Positions 12,101 to 17,554 of a stretch of 29,131 bases of DNA are shown here, piece after piece. Every line of letters begins with the position of its first letter. Positions within the stretch are counted from its first letter, which is position 1. A program made the position numbers and the translations under genes. The notes beneath the pieces were generated by a model. That model ran no database searches. It worked only from the letters and a program-made list of their open reading frames with translations, and was not told where the DNA came from. The DNA comes from a virus, in the IMG/VR virus record IMGVR_UViG_3300017724_000054, positions 1 through 29,131 of that record; one strand, 5' to 3'.

Positions 12101-13689
12101 CTGGCTCTGTTTATTATCATATAATCTTGTGCAGTTGGAGCATTATTTGTTGCGTCAAAGTTTCCGTCGTCAAACGCTGTGCTATCAAAAGGTACAGTGG
12201 TTGAAATTGTATATGTTTCTGGAGTAATAAAATTTGTTACTGGAAGAAGTTCGATAGAAGTACCAACTCCTTCGATATAGTATTCTTTATTCTCATAACT
12301 TGTCGGAACAACACTTCCGATAAATTGTACTTTAAGTCCGTTTGTAAAAACAACACCGTTTGGTGATGTATAAACTGTTTTACCAATAATGTCTTCGATT
12401 AAAAGGTCTGATGAATTTGCTTGTTCAACAAGACGAATAACACCAAAATTTCCTTCAGCGTTTCCATCTTGGTAATAAAGTATATCAAGATTTGCAGTGA
12501 TCAATGGTTGTCTTACAAATTCACCTTCTGCATCCTTGTACATAGTTGCACCAGCATATTCAGTTCCGTATTCTATTAGAGTTTTGCTTAGGTTTGCAAC
12601 ATTTTGTACTTTTGTAAGTTCCATAAAAGGACGTAAAGGATCTGCATAGTTAAAGTTTATTCTCCACTGCACATATCTCTCTGGATTTGTTGCCAATGCC
12701 ACACTATTATCAAATCCAGCGTTTGGTATTCCCGGATTGTCTTGATCAAACAGTGTTTCATCAAAAGGAGTAAGTGTTTCCCAACCAGTGTTGGTATCAG
12801 TGGTAATAATAAGTGTTCTGTTTTGCAAATCAGTGATGCCGTCAATGCCACCATGCTCTTCTAAAAATACATCAACAAACACATTGTTAATTTGATTGAA
12901 CTGTAATGTGTCTTCGACTAAATCTGTTGATCCAATATCTGCTAGTGTAAAATAAAAGTTTTGTGCAGTTTTCTCTGGCACAGTGAAAACAACTGTTCCA
13001 ACATCATCACCATTGTTTGTTACTCCTAGTACATCACGCGAACTTTGGTTTGGTTGTTGTGGAAGTACCCCTGACGTTCCTGGTACACTTTGTATGAAAA
13101 ATGGATGACCGCTTGCATTGACGTTAAACGTATATTCGCCTTGACGAACAAATGTTAATGTAGGTAATGCTCCTGATTCTCCTGAAAAAGTATAACCATC
13201 TTGGGTATATGCAACATCAAATGTATCTCTAATTGGAATAGTATTTCCAAATACATCAACGCTATTTGGGCCTTCTGGCACCCAGTAATACTGACTAAAA
13301 TTTACATATTTGTCAAAATCAACAAAAGGATCAAAACTATAATGCTCACTATCAAAAAGTCTATCATCACGTGTAACGTCTGCACCTTGTAACTGAAGAC
13401 TATCAATTATTCCTGGATAGGTTATTGCATTTGCAACAGTGTTGGTATTTGGTGTAAGTTGTACCACTCCAGGTTCAAGTTGGTAATCGGTTCTATTAGC
13501 AGTTGGTTCTAATACATAACTGTCAGATGCAGTAACACCAGGGCCAATCTTACGTCCAATATAACCTTCGGTTGGCTTTAACTTTGGGTTTTGTGTAAGT
13601 TGGTCAAGAGTACTACGAAGCAATTGCTTGTTAGCAGGAGTTTGAAATATTTCTGGTAGAAAGTCTTCTGAGCGAATTCTTTTAGCCAT
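112..13689 (-). CDS. Giant 4525-aa virion/baseplate structural protein (gp7 position)
   Basis: A single open frame takes nearly half the window. It starts with ATG three bases after the gp6 stop; GGAG lies 11 bases upstream, inside gp6. I recognise its N-terminus (MAKRIRSEDFLPEIFQTP, then a conserved block to about residue 140) as a large structural protein type of marine T4-like phages. T4 has gp7 (about 1030 aa) at this place, so a baseplate-wedge or peripheral role is inferred from position, not shown. Visible modules: a cupredoxin-like beta domain (about 183-255); many short beta modules opening with YTGDGSTTxF-like strings; a seven-blade FG-GAP-like propeller (about 2205-2905) with inserted domains; paired GSGY repeats (about 3574-3650); and a C-terminal module with RRGVAGTSAMSH. 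No membrane segment or enzyme motif was seen. Regulation is probably by read-through from the gp6 late promoter. Existence is certain; exact role is not. Confidence 0.9.
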   Translation of the reverse strand: MAKRIRSEDFLPEIFQTPANKQLLRSTLDQLTQNPKLKPTEGYIGRKIGPGVTASDSYVLEPTANRTDYQLEPGVVQLTPNTNTVANAITYPGIIDSLQLQGADVTRDDRLFDSEHYSFDPFVDFDKYVNFSQYYWVPEGPNSVDVFGNTIPIRDTFDVAYTQDGYTFSGESGALPTLTFVRQGEYTFNVNASGHPFFIQSVPGTSGVLPQQPNQSSRDVLGVTNNGDDVGTVVFTVPEKTAQNFYFTLADIGSTDLVEDTLQFNQINNVFVDVFLEEHGGIDGITDLQNRTLIITTDTNTGWETLTPFDETLFDQDNPGIPNAGFDNSVALATNPERYVQWRINFNYADPLRPFMELTKVQNVANLSKTLIEYGTEYAGATMYKDAEGEFVRQPLITANLDILYYQDGNAEGNFGVIRLVEQANSSDLLIEDIIGKTVYTSPNGVVFTNGLKVQFIGSVVPTSYENKEYYIEGVGTSIELLPVTNFITPETYTISTTVPFDSTAFDDGNFDATNNAPTAQDYMIINRASIDQNAWSRGNRWFHIGVLEATAIYNNIPLVINNDNRAKRPILEFRKSLKLFNYGTLATPAVDIIDFTETDAFSNINGTIGYSVDGYDFVAGSRVIFANDLDAEVRNKIYTVSFVDFGDSSVDVIDLQPASLTTPDIPTNTNVIVTSGITLQGKSYWFNGTTWILGQQKTGVNQAPLFDIFDSSGYSFSNTTVYPSTTFAGTKLFSYAVGTGTTDSIIDQPLKYLTIANVGDIVFDNNLYVDTFVYVNGTVSVTKNIDTGTVRQYNTISTFDKLLGWQTSFETNTQRQSFNFDYNGAPLVLDIEVLSDTSKIPVKVFVEGQFVLPNTYTYATNSDNVTVITFNPNVLGQPDTVPVTGAIVEAQVLSNSPSSIAFYTIPSNLESNAMNENSKDFTLGTVRTHYESICQNLENFEGKIHGNNNVRDLGNVVPYGDLILQQSAPVTMMTNFINGRDYEFFRAIEFNSSEYNKTKNKILDYVANNDWSGKTTAQILDATLLGINAGKTESSPFYWTDAIPSGNTFETTTYTITPITTYVFDTLNSYDLTSANYKGILVYYTPKSTGIQTILVGDGHEYTVATDGPRITINSTKITLSIGDIITINEYSTTYGSYVPATPSMMGLYSIYRPQEFLDNTYVTPTNVIQGHDGSLTVAFENGDFRNDVLLEFEKRIFNNIKINEVERYDPPLQAVDVIPGQFRTTDYTLTEVNNILNVSFLSWVGENRVPYKNQTYIKDNAFTWNYSQSENRLSDVPLLGFWRGIYFDLYDTDSPHTRPWEMVGLSVEPTWWQTTYGPAPYTSGNTVLWNDMAQGIVAYPTGNVIRKQYIRPELLQCIPTDSQGNLVPPIDSIVGSYDVDSFEKSWVAGDMGPTEDAWRRSSYYPFAIQRLLALTKPAQYFSLFADRDLWKYNTEFNQYLYNDRFRIDPSVISVYGNGTIKNSYINFIVDYNRITGLDSTTALTATLANMDIRLCYRMAAFSDQGYLKIFSEKSSPNSLNSSLLLPDESYQLFLYQNPSFAEVQYSSVTVQRTSGGWSVSGYSTVKPYFEILQSTIAGTFSTVTVNGNTVRIAESFTKNVIQVPYGYVFATANAVVDFLVSYGQLLTQQGLTFDTTENQVILNWTQMAKEFLYWVGQDWIVGSIINLNPAANVLKLEKPNSVVESLANENINDVMLNQNFGPLLGKDYAVERLGNELKLIGVNNQTFSLLSARFTSYEHIIVFDNVSIFNDLIYQPITGARQNRLLLNGNTVFDWNGTLDAQGFILNEDNIEEWVANTSYTKGQIVLYKNAYWSATRLLSPSETFVFTDWIKSDYAQIQTGLLPNLATKADSLRENYDIHTANLEKDSTLLGLGLIGFRPRQYMQNLNLDDISQAGLYSQFLGTKGTITAAENFTSANLGKEEAEYEIFENWAIQRGIYGANANRSYFELRTDESKLLSNPSTIAVIDPQEVSTANQTVLVEDIWKQSFPITNKNILPTVTTIPEDVSLPSAGYVNYDDVDIKVFDYNDLTNILANLDTISLGTNIWVAKANSYDWNIFRTNLVPASVISVTDNLNETSTITFDVNHGLSVNDRIIIKYFSASVDGAYIVGTVPGLKTITLTLSLAGETVSVTGDGRAFILESVRVAQASDVANLSFANNIVPGNQAWVDNNGDDKWTVLQKINPFSTPTDLEATTPLENDLYGTTVSQGLRNQGLLIGAPGHNSSKGGLYALGKDISGSYIQVALIAPTTTGFAGFGSSLSVGKYDYAVAGAPASDSNKGYALTVNRNSADGTYTQQQLFNTGTNDADKFGTSVAISADERWMYISAPADNKVYAYSKVEVQSQKIEYTGDGSTTAFNIQPTIVVNASDATATTQIGVTVNNIPQAGGGVDWTLSTVSGVQRITFNTALNQGDELRIIRLQSATYFPSVSTTDFSFSTLFTASDIYSFSVYHDNVLLRPFFDYTIVGTDVVLGSGVTGTVLISAKTHWDFVNTFTATGLDASDQFGYDISTTTDGRQIIVGTPDATIGTNTLAGESYIIDRSVERFQVTTASTTTQNFTVTETPTAPIAVTLNGTFLTPTGNANDAQFSVAGSVVTIGTTANPVTLQIGDIIEVETNIFKTIQQFNSTLNGASYYFGQTVDICSTNCSAYIAMPNDSAVVPEGGSVERWINQNRLFGTITGTVANPVLTATDSIRINNYYVTLTGTTVASLVTDIATANLPNITAQSVDGSLQITLENVIAGEQFIKLQVAPGEGTAFADLGLTPWVYAQTITAPIAQVYGHFGTSLKIDDSATTLVVGAPDATASLPTTFDTDTTYFDSRSTTVIDPLDQSGVAYTYNYLNSANSSATNPGKFVFGQQIYDTTMTSLDKFGSAVDYYDGILLVGAPNDDLNDSSGDFGRVTQLTNANKESAWKAIYTQQPIVNASLLNSVFTYNKGNNEVTSYLDFIDPLQGKILGAAQANIDYTGGIDPAAYNTGTVNNYGSQWTTTHLGEMWWDLSTVRFIDYHQDTIEYKARRWGQLFDGSSVDVYQWTKNTVAPADYTGEGEVYTTESYVITSELDSAGTFITYYYYWVKGLLAVSPNKTLSSVGIAQYISNPRSSGISYTAAISPSTISLYNCRNLFSAKDTILHVEFDKIENNDNVHSEYDLITVGNSKSFLGGNLYRKFLDSYCGEDTLGNLVPDATLSVADKYGVSFRPRQSFFINRFLALENYMDRANRIMKLYPISDSKSFKLLNSEEPEPTSASGEWDKRLLTYAELTYQDLRQVAVGYKYLIASDSTQEGLWTIYTVQAEQTLLLSRVQNYDTKLYWSYVDWNGINADFTTYSSANASTYDVKLYSDLLALTDVADGVWATVEANSFGKKEVYQYSTTTSEWTRVFLEDGTVAIDSTVWDYSVGNFGFDVEVFDAQRFSQAPNIETRQILKALNEEIFTTDLQKFRNELLILTFEFIMSEQPAPDWLFKTSLIDVNHKIRDLIEYPIYRRDNQDFVSEYINEVKPYHVQVREFNLRYEGEDTYNGSITDFDLPAYYDSLRGQFVSPILDDSENPKSLSAVPSTSAVWQTFPWSQWYDNYKLVVKSVTVLTPGSGYTVAPQVVVTGDATTQATMTATVNTAGEVIRINLVTAGSGYLTTPTLTISGGNGTGATAITVLEPQQVRDFTTTIAYDRITYTSQVVDWTANTAYTANQLVRFPVPTVGVINASLPQVYKVTANFTSGTAFDPDNYTVVDPSTLDGADRTIGLYTPEPNEPGRELAQVMSGIDYPGVQVEGPNFNQNTGFDVGNFDINPYDNIDIGPEGLPTYDPGILDVIYESQFSDTYLGTRSTDINIEGGGFIDTYSSHAPEELIPGSEFDTLDLKVYTRPGSDWSSDGHGFDIATINVVYNGAGTTLDFTSAMLHPVGIQVLDITTGIVTPPTAYTIDWVNKVVTLGATMPSSVGNSIAVKVYGIGGGSQIYKESIVGTDVVSNVASIPVVFTQIHEMVIFVNGAVITDYTFAASGSFATAITFDSTYGASDWITFVALGATTPTQYSWSTPLVQYITGYDGSSFLDPLTNSLGGTNQANMVVTREGQRLRPPEGIEYTGDGSSAGPYYISTTGISNQGLVSDNDTLVYVDNVKQTLAVDYNLSAWDGSSDRYIEFTVGSMPPANSDIKIFTTTEADYILLGDQLDLRVSAAANAQFGVYTYNDTAQQNILTKVFVGPTTEGVTTGDAFDEVPFDSAEFDKTIGTTIQTNNFALGRLVTSPERLVVTLNGFYIEQTEYSLSTDANDKTTLILDRSILNAADVLAVTMTTNTVVPNSLNFRIFQDMLGNQKLLRMNTKNTTQLTQDVTASADVIYFQNVSKLSEPNLGSNIFGQVMIGAERITYRTRDTGNNTISGLRRGVAGTSAMSHSTGSIASDVGPGEQLPATYQQKTTTDKTNVGDGTTTRFTTSITVPTGLDSTELAESITVTVAGAVLVPETDYTVTSVDTTLTEITLTVAPDPNVEVWFSQVTAKVMYAQGTNTASNGIPLQDQTTAAVLFLKS
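2741..2968 (-). repeat. Paired GSGY beta repeats within the giant protein
   Basis: Two tandem units of about 35 residues share the layout V..pGSGYt..P.v.itG..t.A...a.v...G.v. The first carries TPGSGYTVAPQVVVTG and the second TAGSGYLTTPTLTISGG. This repeat type is common in structural proteins of marine phages and probably forms a small beta-solenoid or trimeric fibre-like element. Confidence 0.6.
4975..7077 (-). other. Seven-blade FG-GAP-like beta-propeller domain within the giant protein
   Basis: Seven copies of the pattern FGxxv...dG..livGAP...G.vy occur in order. They are centred on YGTTVS/LLIGAPG, FGSSLS/YAVAGAPA, FGTSVA/MYISAPA, FGYDIS/IIVGTPD, FGQTVD/AYIAMPN, FGTSLK/LVVGAPD and FGSAVD/LLVGAPN. 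Seven is the blade number of integrin-alpha-type FG-GAP propellers. The blades are not contiguous: separate beta-rich stretches are inserted after blades three, four and five. Such propellers usually bind proteins or sugars, so surface recognition is a possible role, but that is inference. Confidence 0.7.
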
Positions 13690-13692
13690 AGC

Positions 13693-16600
13693 TTATACTA
13701 CTCCGCTGTTTGATGCAGTACGCAGTTGGCTACTGGTTAATGCGTCAATTACTTCAACGTCGTTGACTGTGGCAGAATTTACAAATATTTCATTTGCTTG
13801 GCTGCGTATCTCATATAAATCACCAAATGACTTCAATGGATCTACTGGAACAAGAACTACTGTTGAAATAATACTTCCTAATTGGTCGTGCAAGTATGCA
13901 CTTAGTTCTGAGAAGAAGAATGTGTCTCCAAAATCCCAATTGTCAATAGTAAAGTATGTATTCATAGCTGATACAACCTGACTTTTAATTTCACTAACAC
14001 TTGCAGTACTCAAAGGATTCTTGACACACTTGAGTGTTGCTCTAAGTTCAACTGCAGCTTTGGTTCCAAATAATGGTTTAAAGGTTGCACTGTTTAAAAT
14101 AATATTATCTGAGATCATTTTGTATTGATCTAATGTTGAATAACTTGTGGTAAGTTCATCAATTGTTGGTTGTGCAGGTTCTGGTACAGTTCCTGTTGAA
14201 TCAGTAACATAATTTTGATATGCAATATAATATGCTTGTGTTACAAGATAAATGTCAATAATATTAGTGGTGCCTGGATCAATTCGTCTACTCAATGGCG
14301 CATTGTGTCTATATTGAAAGCTCAATCCTTGTCGACCAACATATGTTATATAACCAGTAACCTGTGCAATAGTTCTAAGACCATCATAAGCGACTGTTAA
14401 CTTGTAAAATTTCTTATCAGTATAAGCATAAAATATTTGTGCATCTGGGTATTCACTTTTAACTAATTCAATGGCTGCTTCAGTTGCAAGTGTACCATTT
14501 ACAACACCGTCTGCAAGTGGCAGATATCGTTCAAGATTATCAAAGTCAACTGTTTGTTGTAGGTAAATTCTTTTATTATTTGGATTCACAGTTGGATCAA
14601 CTAGAGTTTGAAAATAATCTGGATTATCTGGTACACCGTCATTGTCAGAATCTTTGTATGATATTCTAACACGGAAATCATCAATAAAGCCATCTGTTTC
14701 CACAGGTTGATCAACAATATCAAGTACTTCATCACTGTTAAGTGTTGCACTTGAATCTGGTAAGCTATTTGTTTTTAAAACGTTGATAAAGTCATTGATC
14801 ACTGTTCCTGTTTTAGGATCGTAAACTTTTTGTGTGCCATCATAGAAGAATCTTGTTTCAAGCACACTGGCCCAAAAACGTTGCAAACTTCTTGAACTGA
14901 CAGTATACGTTACTCCATCTGTTTCAAATGCTACTAACCAGGAATTGTCTTGTCCAGTTCCTGTTGTACTTTGTGCGTTTGCAAGACTGAACGTAGTTGC
15001 TGGATTTAAATTAGTTGTTGTAATTACGTACCAAGTGCCTGTTAGATTATCATATCCTAAACCAAAATTTCTATATAACTCGATGTTTTCACGAATTGTG
15101 GTTTCGATTGCAGTTGGTAAGTCTGTAATAAAGTTTGGAATAACTTCAGTTGGCACTGCATTAGTAGGAATAAAATTGTTAAGTGTTACAGGTCCAGTGC
15201 CATCTGCATTATTACCAACTCCTTGATTTGTTCCATCAAGTTCTAATGCAGTTACAGTTGCCCATAATACCATTTTATCGCCTGGAAGAGTAGGAGATCC
15301 TGCAATTAACCTGTTAAACTTATTGAAGTATTGTCCTGCTGGTGGTACAAACTTAATTAAACCGCCTAATGCAATATATTGTTTGTTGTCACTTGCTTGC
15401 GGTCCAACTGGTGCTGGTGCACCGCTTGAAACAAATTTGAAATAACCTGTTGTTTCATTGTTTGCAGTTGTACTCTGACTCCAGTTTAAATTTAAACTTG
15501 TTAGACTTGGTCGAATAAAGTTTTCATAATAAAACTCTTGCATACCGCGGCTTGCTAGTACAGGTTCAACTTCATTTACAATTACATCTGTAATATCGTT
15601 TTGATCAACAAATGTAAAAGTAAAACTTGGAACAGCAGTATTTTCGTATATCATACCATCACTGGCAAAAATATTGGTACTTGAGTATTTTCCAGTGATA
15701 TCAACTAAATCCAAGTACCTACTAGTACCAATTGAGCTACGATTAACTGCCTTGGACTTGATTATAGTTGAATAAAGTGTATATGGAAAATTGTTGTAGT
15801 CTTCTCCGTTAACCATTCTGTTTTGTGTATAGAATCTTGCAGGAGCTCTTTGTTTAATGTCGTCAATGTTTTCTCTATTGGCAGCATTGCTAACTGGTTG
15901 AGTTAATGCACAAGTCAATGTAAGTGTTTCATTACGCCCAGTCCTTGACACATAGCCGATTGAGATAGTTACGTTTTGCATCTCATCTTGATTTATAATA
16001 TAACTTAAACCATTTGATGCTCTTACATAAGTTCTAAAGGATCCAACTGGTATACTACTGAACACACCATCGCCAAAGTTTAAATTAATTTGGTCGTTAG
16101 TTCTTGATGTGGTAGTAAAATATCTACGTTGTTCTGGGGTTAACTCTTCAACTGCTCCGCTATAAATGTTTTCTACAAGAGTCCACTGGTTTTGAATATT
16201 GCCCTCTGAATCTAGCTGATACAACCATGTATCTTCGTTATTAATACCTTCAATATTAACATTTACAACTCTATTTGAAATACGTTCTCCAAGATTAAAA
16301 TCTAGGTCTTGTAAACTGCCTTGCTTGAATAAGAAAAAGAAACCTGTGTCAGCACTCGCATAACCTTGTTTGTCGTTTCTGTAAAGTATGTTAAATGCAC
16401 CGTTTGGAGCAGGTGCTGGCTCGTACAAATATTTTTGATCTTGCGATGTGGCACATACTGCTTCGAATGACATAGTAGTACCATTGACCGTATTAGTGAA
16501 TGGTATTACAGGAAGAAACCCTTGTATAAGATTGATACCATACTCTTCTGTTTGCACACCAAGTATTGTCTGTGAGTTTCCTGGACGTCCAAATCTTTGT

Positions 16601-17100
16601 GTGTTATCTAAACAGGAATTAACAATAACTGTAAATTGTTCTAACCAGTTTGCATTAGTGGTATCGTTCCAGTTAACTGTGATATTTGAAAGATTTACAC
16701 CAGTAAAATCAATTACACCTTCTGTGGTGCTGATGCTTTGTACTTTTAAAAAACCAGATGCTGCCGTGTTACGTTTTGGAGTGTAACTTACTAATTCAGC
16801 AAGACGTACTACGCTGTCTCTTCGTTCAGCAGTATCAATAAAGTTCTCTCTGGTGTTCAGGTCATTTCTAAAACTACCTGCTTGTCCCATAAACGCCATA
16901 ACATCAAGTAGAGCAATAAACTCACTTGACTCAATGTAGTCATTAAAACTCTCTGGATAGTATAGACGTATGTAATCTATAAAGCTCTTACGTAGGGTTT
17001 CAAAGTCATAACTTTGAAAGTCCGCTTCACGGTAAGTTTGGTAAATTCTCTTCCAATCCTCAACGCCAAATATACTGGTTTGTCTTGTAGTTTTAGCCAT
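13693..17100 (-). CDS. 6: Baseplate wedge protein gp6
   Basis: This is the T4 gp6 homologue, whose subunits join the baseplate wedges into the ring around the hub. The N-terminus (residues about 10-110, with FETLRKSFIDYIRLYYPESFNDY and LLDVMAFMGQAGSFRNDLN) and the C-terminus (about 1035-1135, with NWDFGDTFFFSELSAYLHDQLG and EIFVNSATVNDVEVID) match the ends of the gp6 family. At 1135 aa it is much longer than T4 gp6 (about 660 aa); the extra length lies in the middle, including a DSDNDGVPDNPD loop. The ATG at 17100 is supported by AAGGA nine bases upstream and a late box 20 bases upstream. It is followed three bases later by the giant structural gene. Confidence 0.93.
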   Translation of the reverse strand: MAKTTRQTSIFGVEDWKRIYQTYREADFQSYDFETLRKSFIDYIRLYYPESFNDYIESSEFIALLDVMAFMGQAGSFRNDLNTRENFIDTAERRDSVVRLAELVSYTPKRNTAASGFLKVQSISTTEGVIDFTGVNLSNITVNWNDTTNANWLEQFTVIVNSCLDNTQRFGRPGNSQTILGVQTEEYGINLIQGFLPVIPFTNTVNGTTMSFEAVCATSQDQKYLYEPAPAPNGAFNILYRNDKQGYASADTGFFFLFKQGSLQDLDFNLGERISNRVVNVNIEGINNEDTWLYQLDSEGNIQNQWTLVENIYSGAVEELTPEQRRYFTTTSRTNDQINLNFGDGVFSSIPVGSFRTYVRASNGLSYIINQDEMQNVTISIGYVSRTGRNETLTLTCALTQPVSNAANRENIDDIKQRAPARFYTQNRMVNGEDYNNFPYTLYSTIIKSKAVNRSSIGTSRYLDLVDITGKYSSTNIFASDGMIYENTAVPSFTFTFVDQNDITDVIVNEVEPVLASRGMQEFYYENFIRPSLTSLNLNWSQSTTANNETTGYFKFVSSGAPAPVGPQASDNKQYIALGGLIKFVPPAGQYFNKFNRLIAGSPTLPGDKMVLWATVTALELDGTNQGVGNNADGTGPVTLNNFIPTNAVPTEVIPNFITDLPTAIETTIRENIELYRNFGLGYDNLTGTWYVITTTNLNPATTFSLANAQSTTGTGQDNSWLVAFETDGVTYTVSSRSLQRFWASVLETRFFYDGTQKVYDPKTGTVINDFINVLKTNSLPDSSATLNSDEVLDIVDQPVETDGFIDDFRVRISYKDSDNDGVPDNPDYFQTLVDPTVNPNNKRIYLQQTVDFDNLERYLPLADGVVNGTLATEAAIELVKSEYPDAQIFYAYTDKKFYKLTVAYDGLRTIAQVTGYITYVGRQGLSFQYRHNAPLSRRIDPGTTNIIDIYLVTQAYYIAYQNYVTDSTGTVPEPAQPTIDELTTSYSTLDQYKMISDNIILNSATFKPLFGTKAAVELRATLKCVKNPLSTASVSEIKSQVVSAMNTYFTIDNWDFGDTFFFSELSAYLHDQLGSIISTVVLVPVDPLKSFGDLYEIRSQANEIFVNSATVNDVEVIDALTSSQLRTASNSGVV

Positions 17101-17120
17101 GTGTATCTATCCTTACCTAG

Positions 17121-17128
17121 TATTTATG
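17121..17128 (-). promoter_or_regulatory. T4-type late promoter for gp6 (CATAAATA)
   Basis: The minus strand reads CATAAATA, one mismatch from the T4 late consensus TATAAATA. The expected start about six bases downstream leaves a short leader containing AAGGA and then the gp6 ATG. It sits in the only longer spacer (53 bases) between gp25 and gp6, so it would drive gp6 and the giant gene. Confidence 0.65.
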
Positions 17129-17133
17129 AACAT

Positions 17134-17153
17134 TATAAACTGGGTAGTTTATA
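17134..17153 (-). other. Hairpin directly after the gp25 stop codon
   Basis: An exact 8-base inverted repeat (TATAAACT and AGTTTATA) encloses a 4-base loop. It begins at the base after the gp25 stop. The stem is AT-rich and no T-run follows, so it is not a classic intrinsic terminator; a mild pause site or an mRNA-end stabiliser between two late transcription units is possible. Confidence 0.45.
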
Positions 17154-17534
17154 CTACACGTCTGACAGAGAGGCTCGTTGAGTTTGATTATCAAAGAATA
17201 CTGACAGTAACCGGGCATCTTGTCCTTGTATGGTTTGTATCTCTAATTCAACTAGTATTCCATTTTCTTGCGAAAACACATTTATATCTGCTACTTCAAT
17301 TCTTGGGTCTTGTGCAACAACTCTCTGTATCTCGTTTATTACTGCTTGTGAGGTTTGTGCATTTTGTGGTTCGTATATAAAACTCCACATGATAGTACCA
17401 ACATCAGGTCGCCCAGGCATTTCACCTTGACGTATGTTTAAAGCATTGGATAGATCTTGCTTTATTATTTCAAAATCTGTTACAGTGTATGTTTTATACC
17501 TGTCTATTGTGCTATATCCGATTATCTCTGCCAT
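17154..17534 (-). CDS. 25: Baseplate wedge protein gp25
   Basis: A 126-aa protein of the gp25/GPW family, the small wedge component that starts sheath assembly and has counterparts in all contractile injection systems (TssE in type VI secretion). The family core is visible at about residues 26-60: QDLSNALNIRQGEMPGRPD followed by VGTIMWSFIYEP, then a strand-rich C-terminus ending in LLSVFFDNQT. Length is normal (T4 gp25 is 132 aa). The ATG at 17534 lies just after the gp5 stop. The nearest Shine-Dalgarno-like AGGA is 13 bases upstream, which is long. A perfect late box ends only four bases before the ATG, so translation may use a leaderless message or coupling from gp5. Confidence 0.95.
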   Translation of the reverse strand: MAEIIGYSTIDRYKTYTVTDFEIIKQDLSNALNIRQGEMPGRPDVGTIMWSFIYEPQNAQTSQAVINEIQRVVAQDPRIEVADINVFSQENGILVELEIQTIQGQDARLLSVFFDNQTQRASLSDV

Positions 17535-17538
17535 ACTG

Positions 17539-17546
17539 TATTTATA
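17539..17546 (-). promoter_or_regulatory. Consensus T4 late promoter at gp25 (TATAAATA)
   Basis: The minus strand carries a perfect TATAAATA. In T4 the transcript starts about six bases after this box, which here falls on the gp25 ATG itself. The box lies in the 20-base spacer between gp5 and gp25 and may drive gp25 and genes downstream. Confidence 0.65.
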
Positions 17547-17554
17547 GTCCTAGT

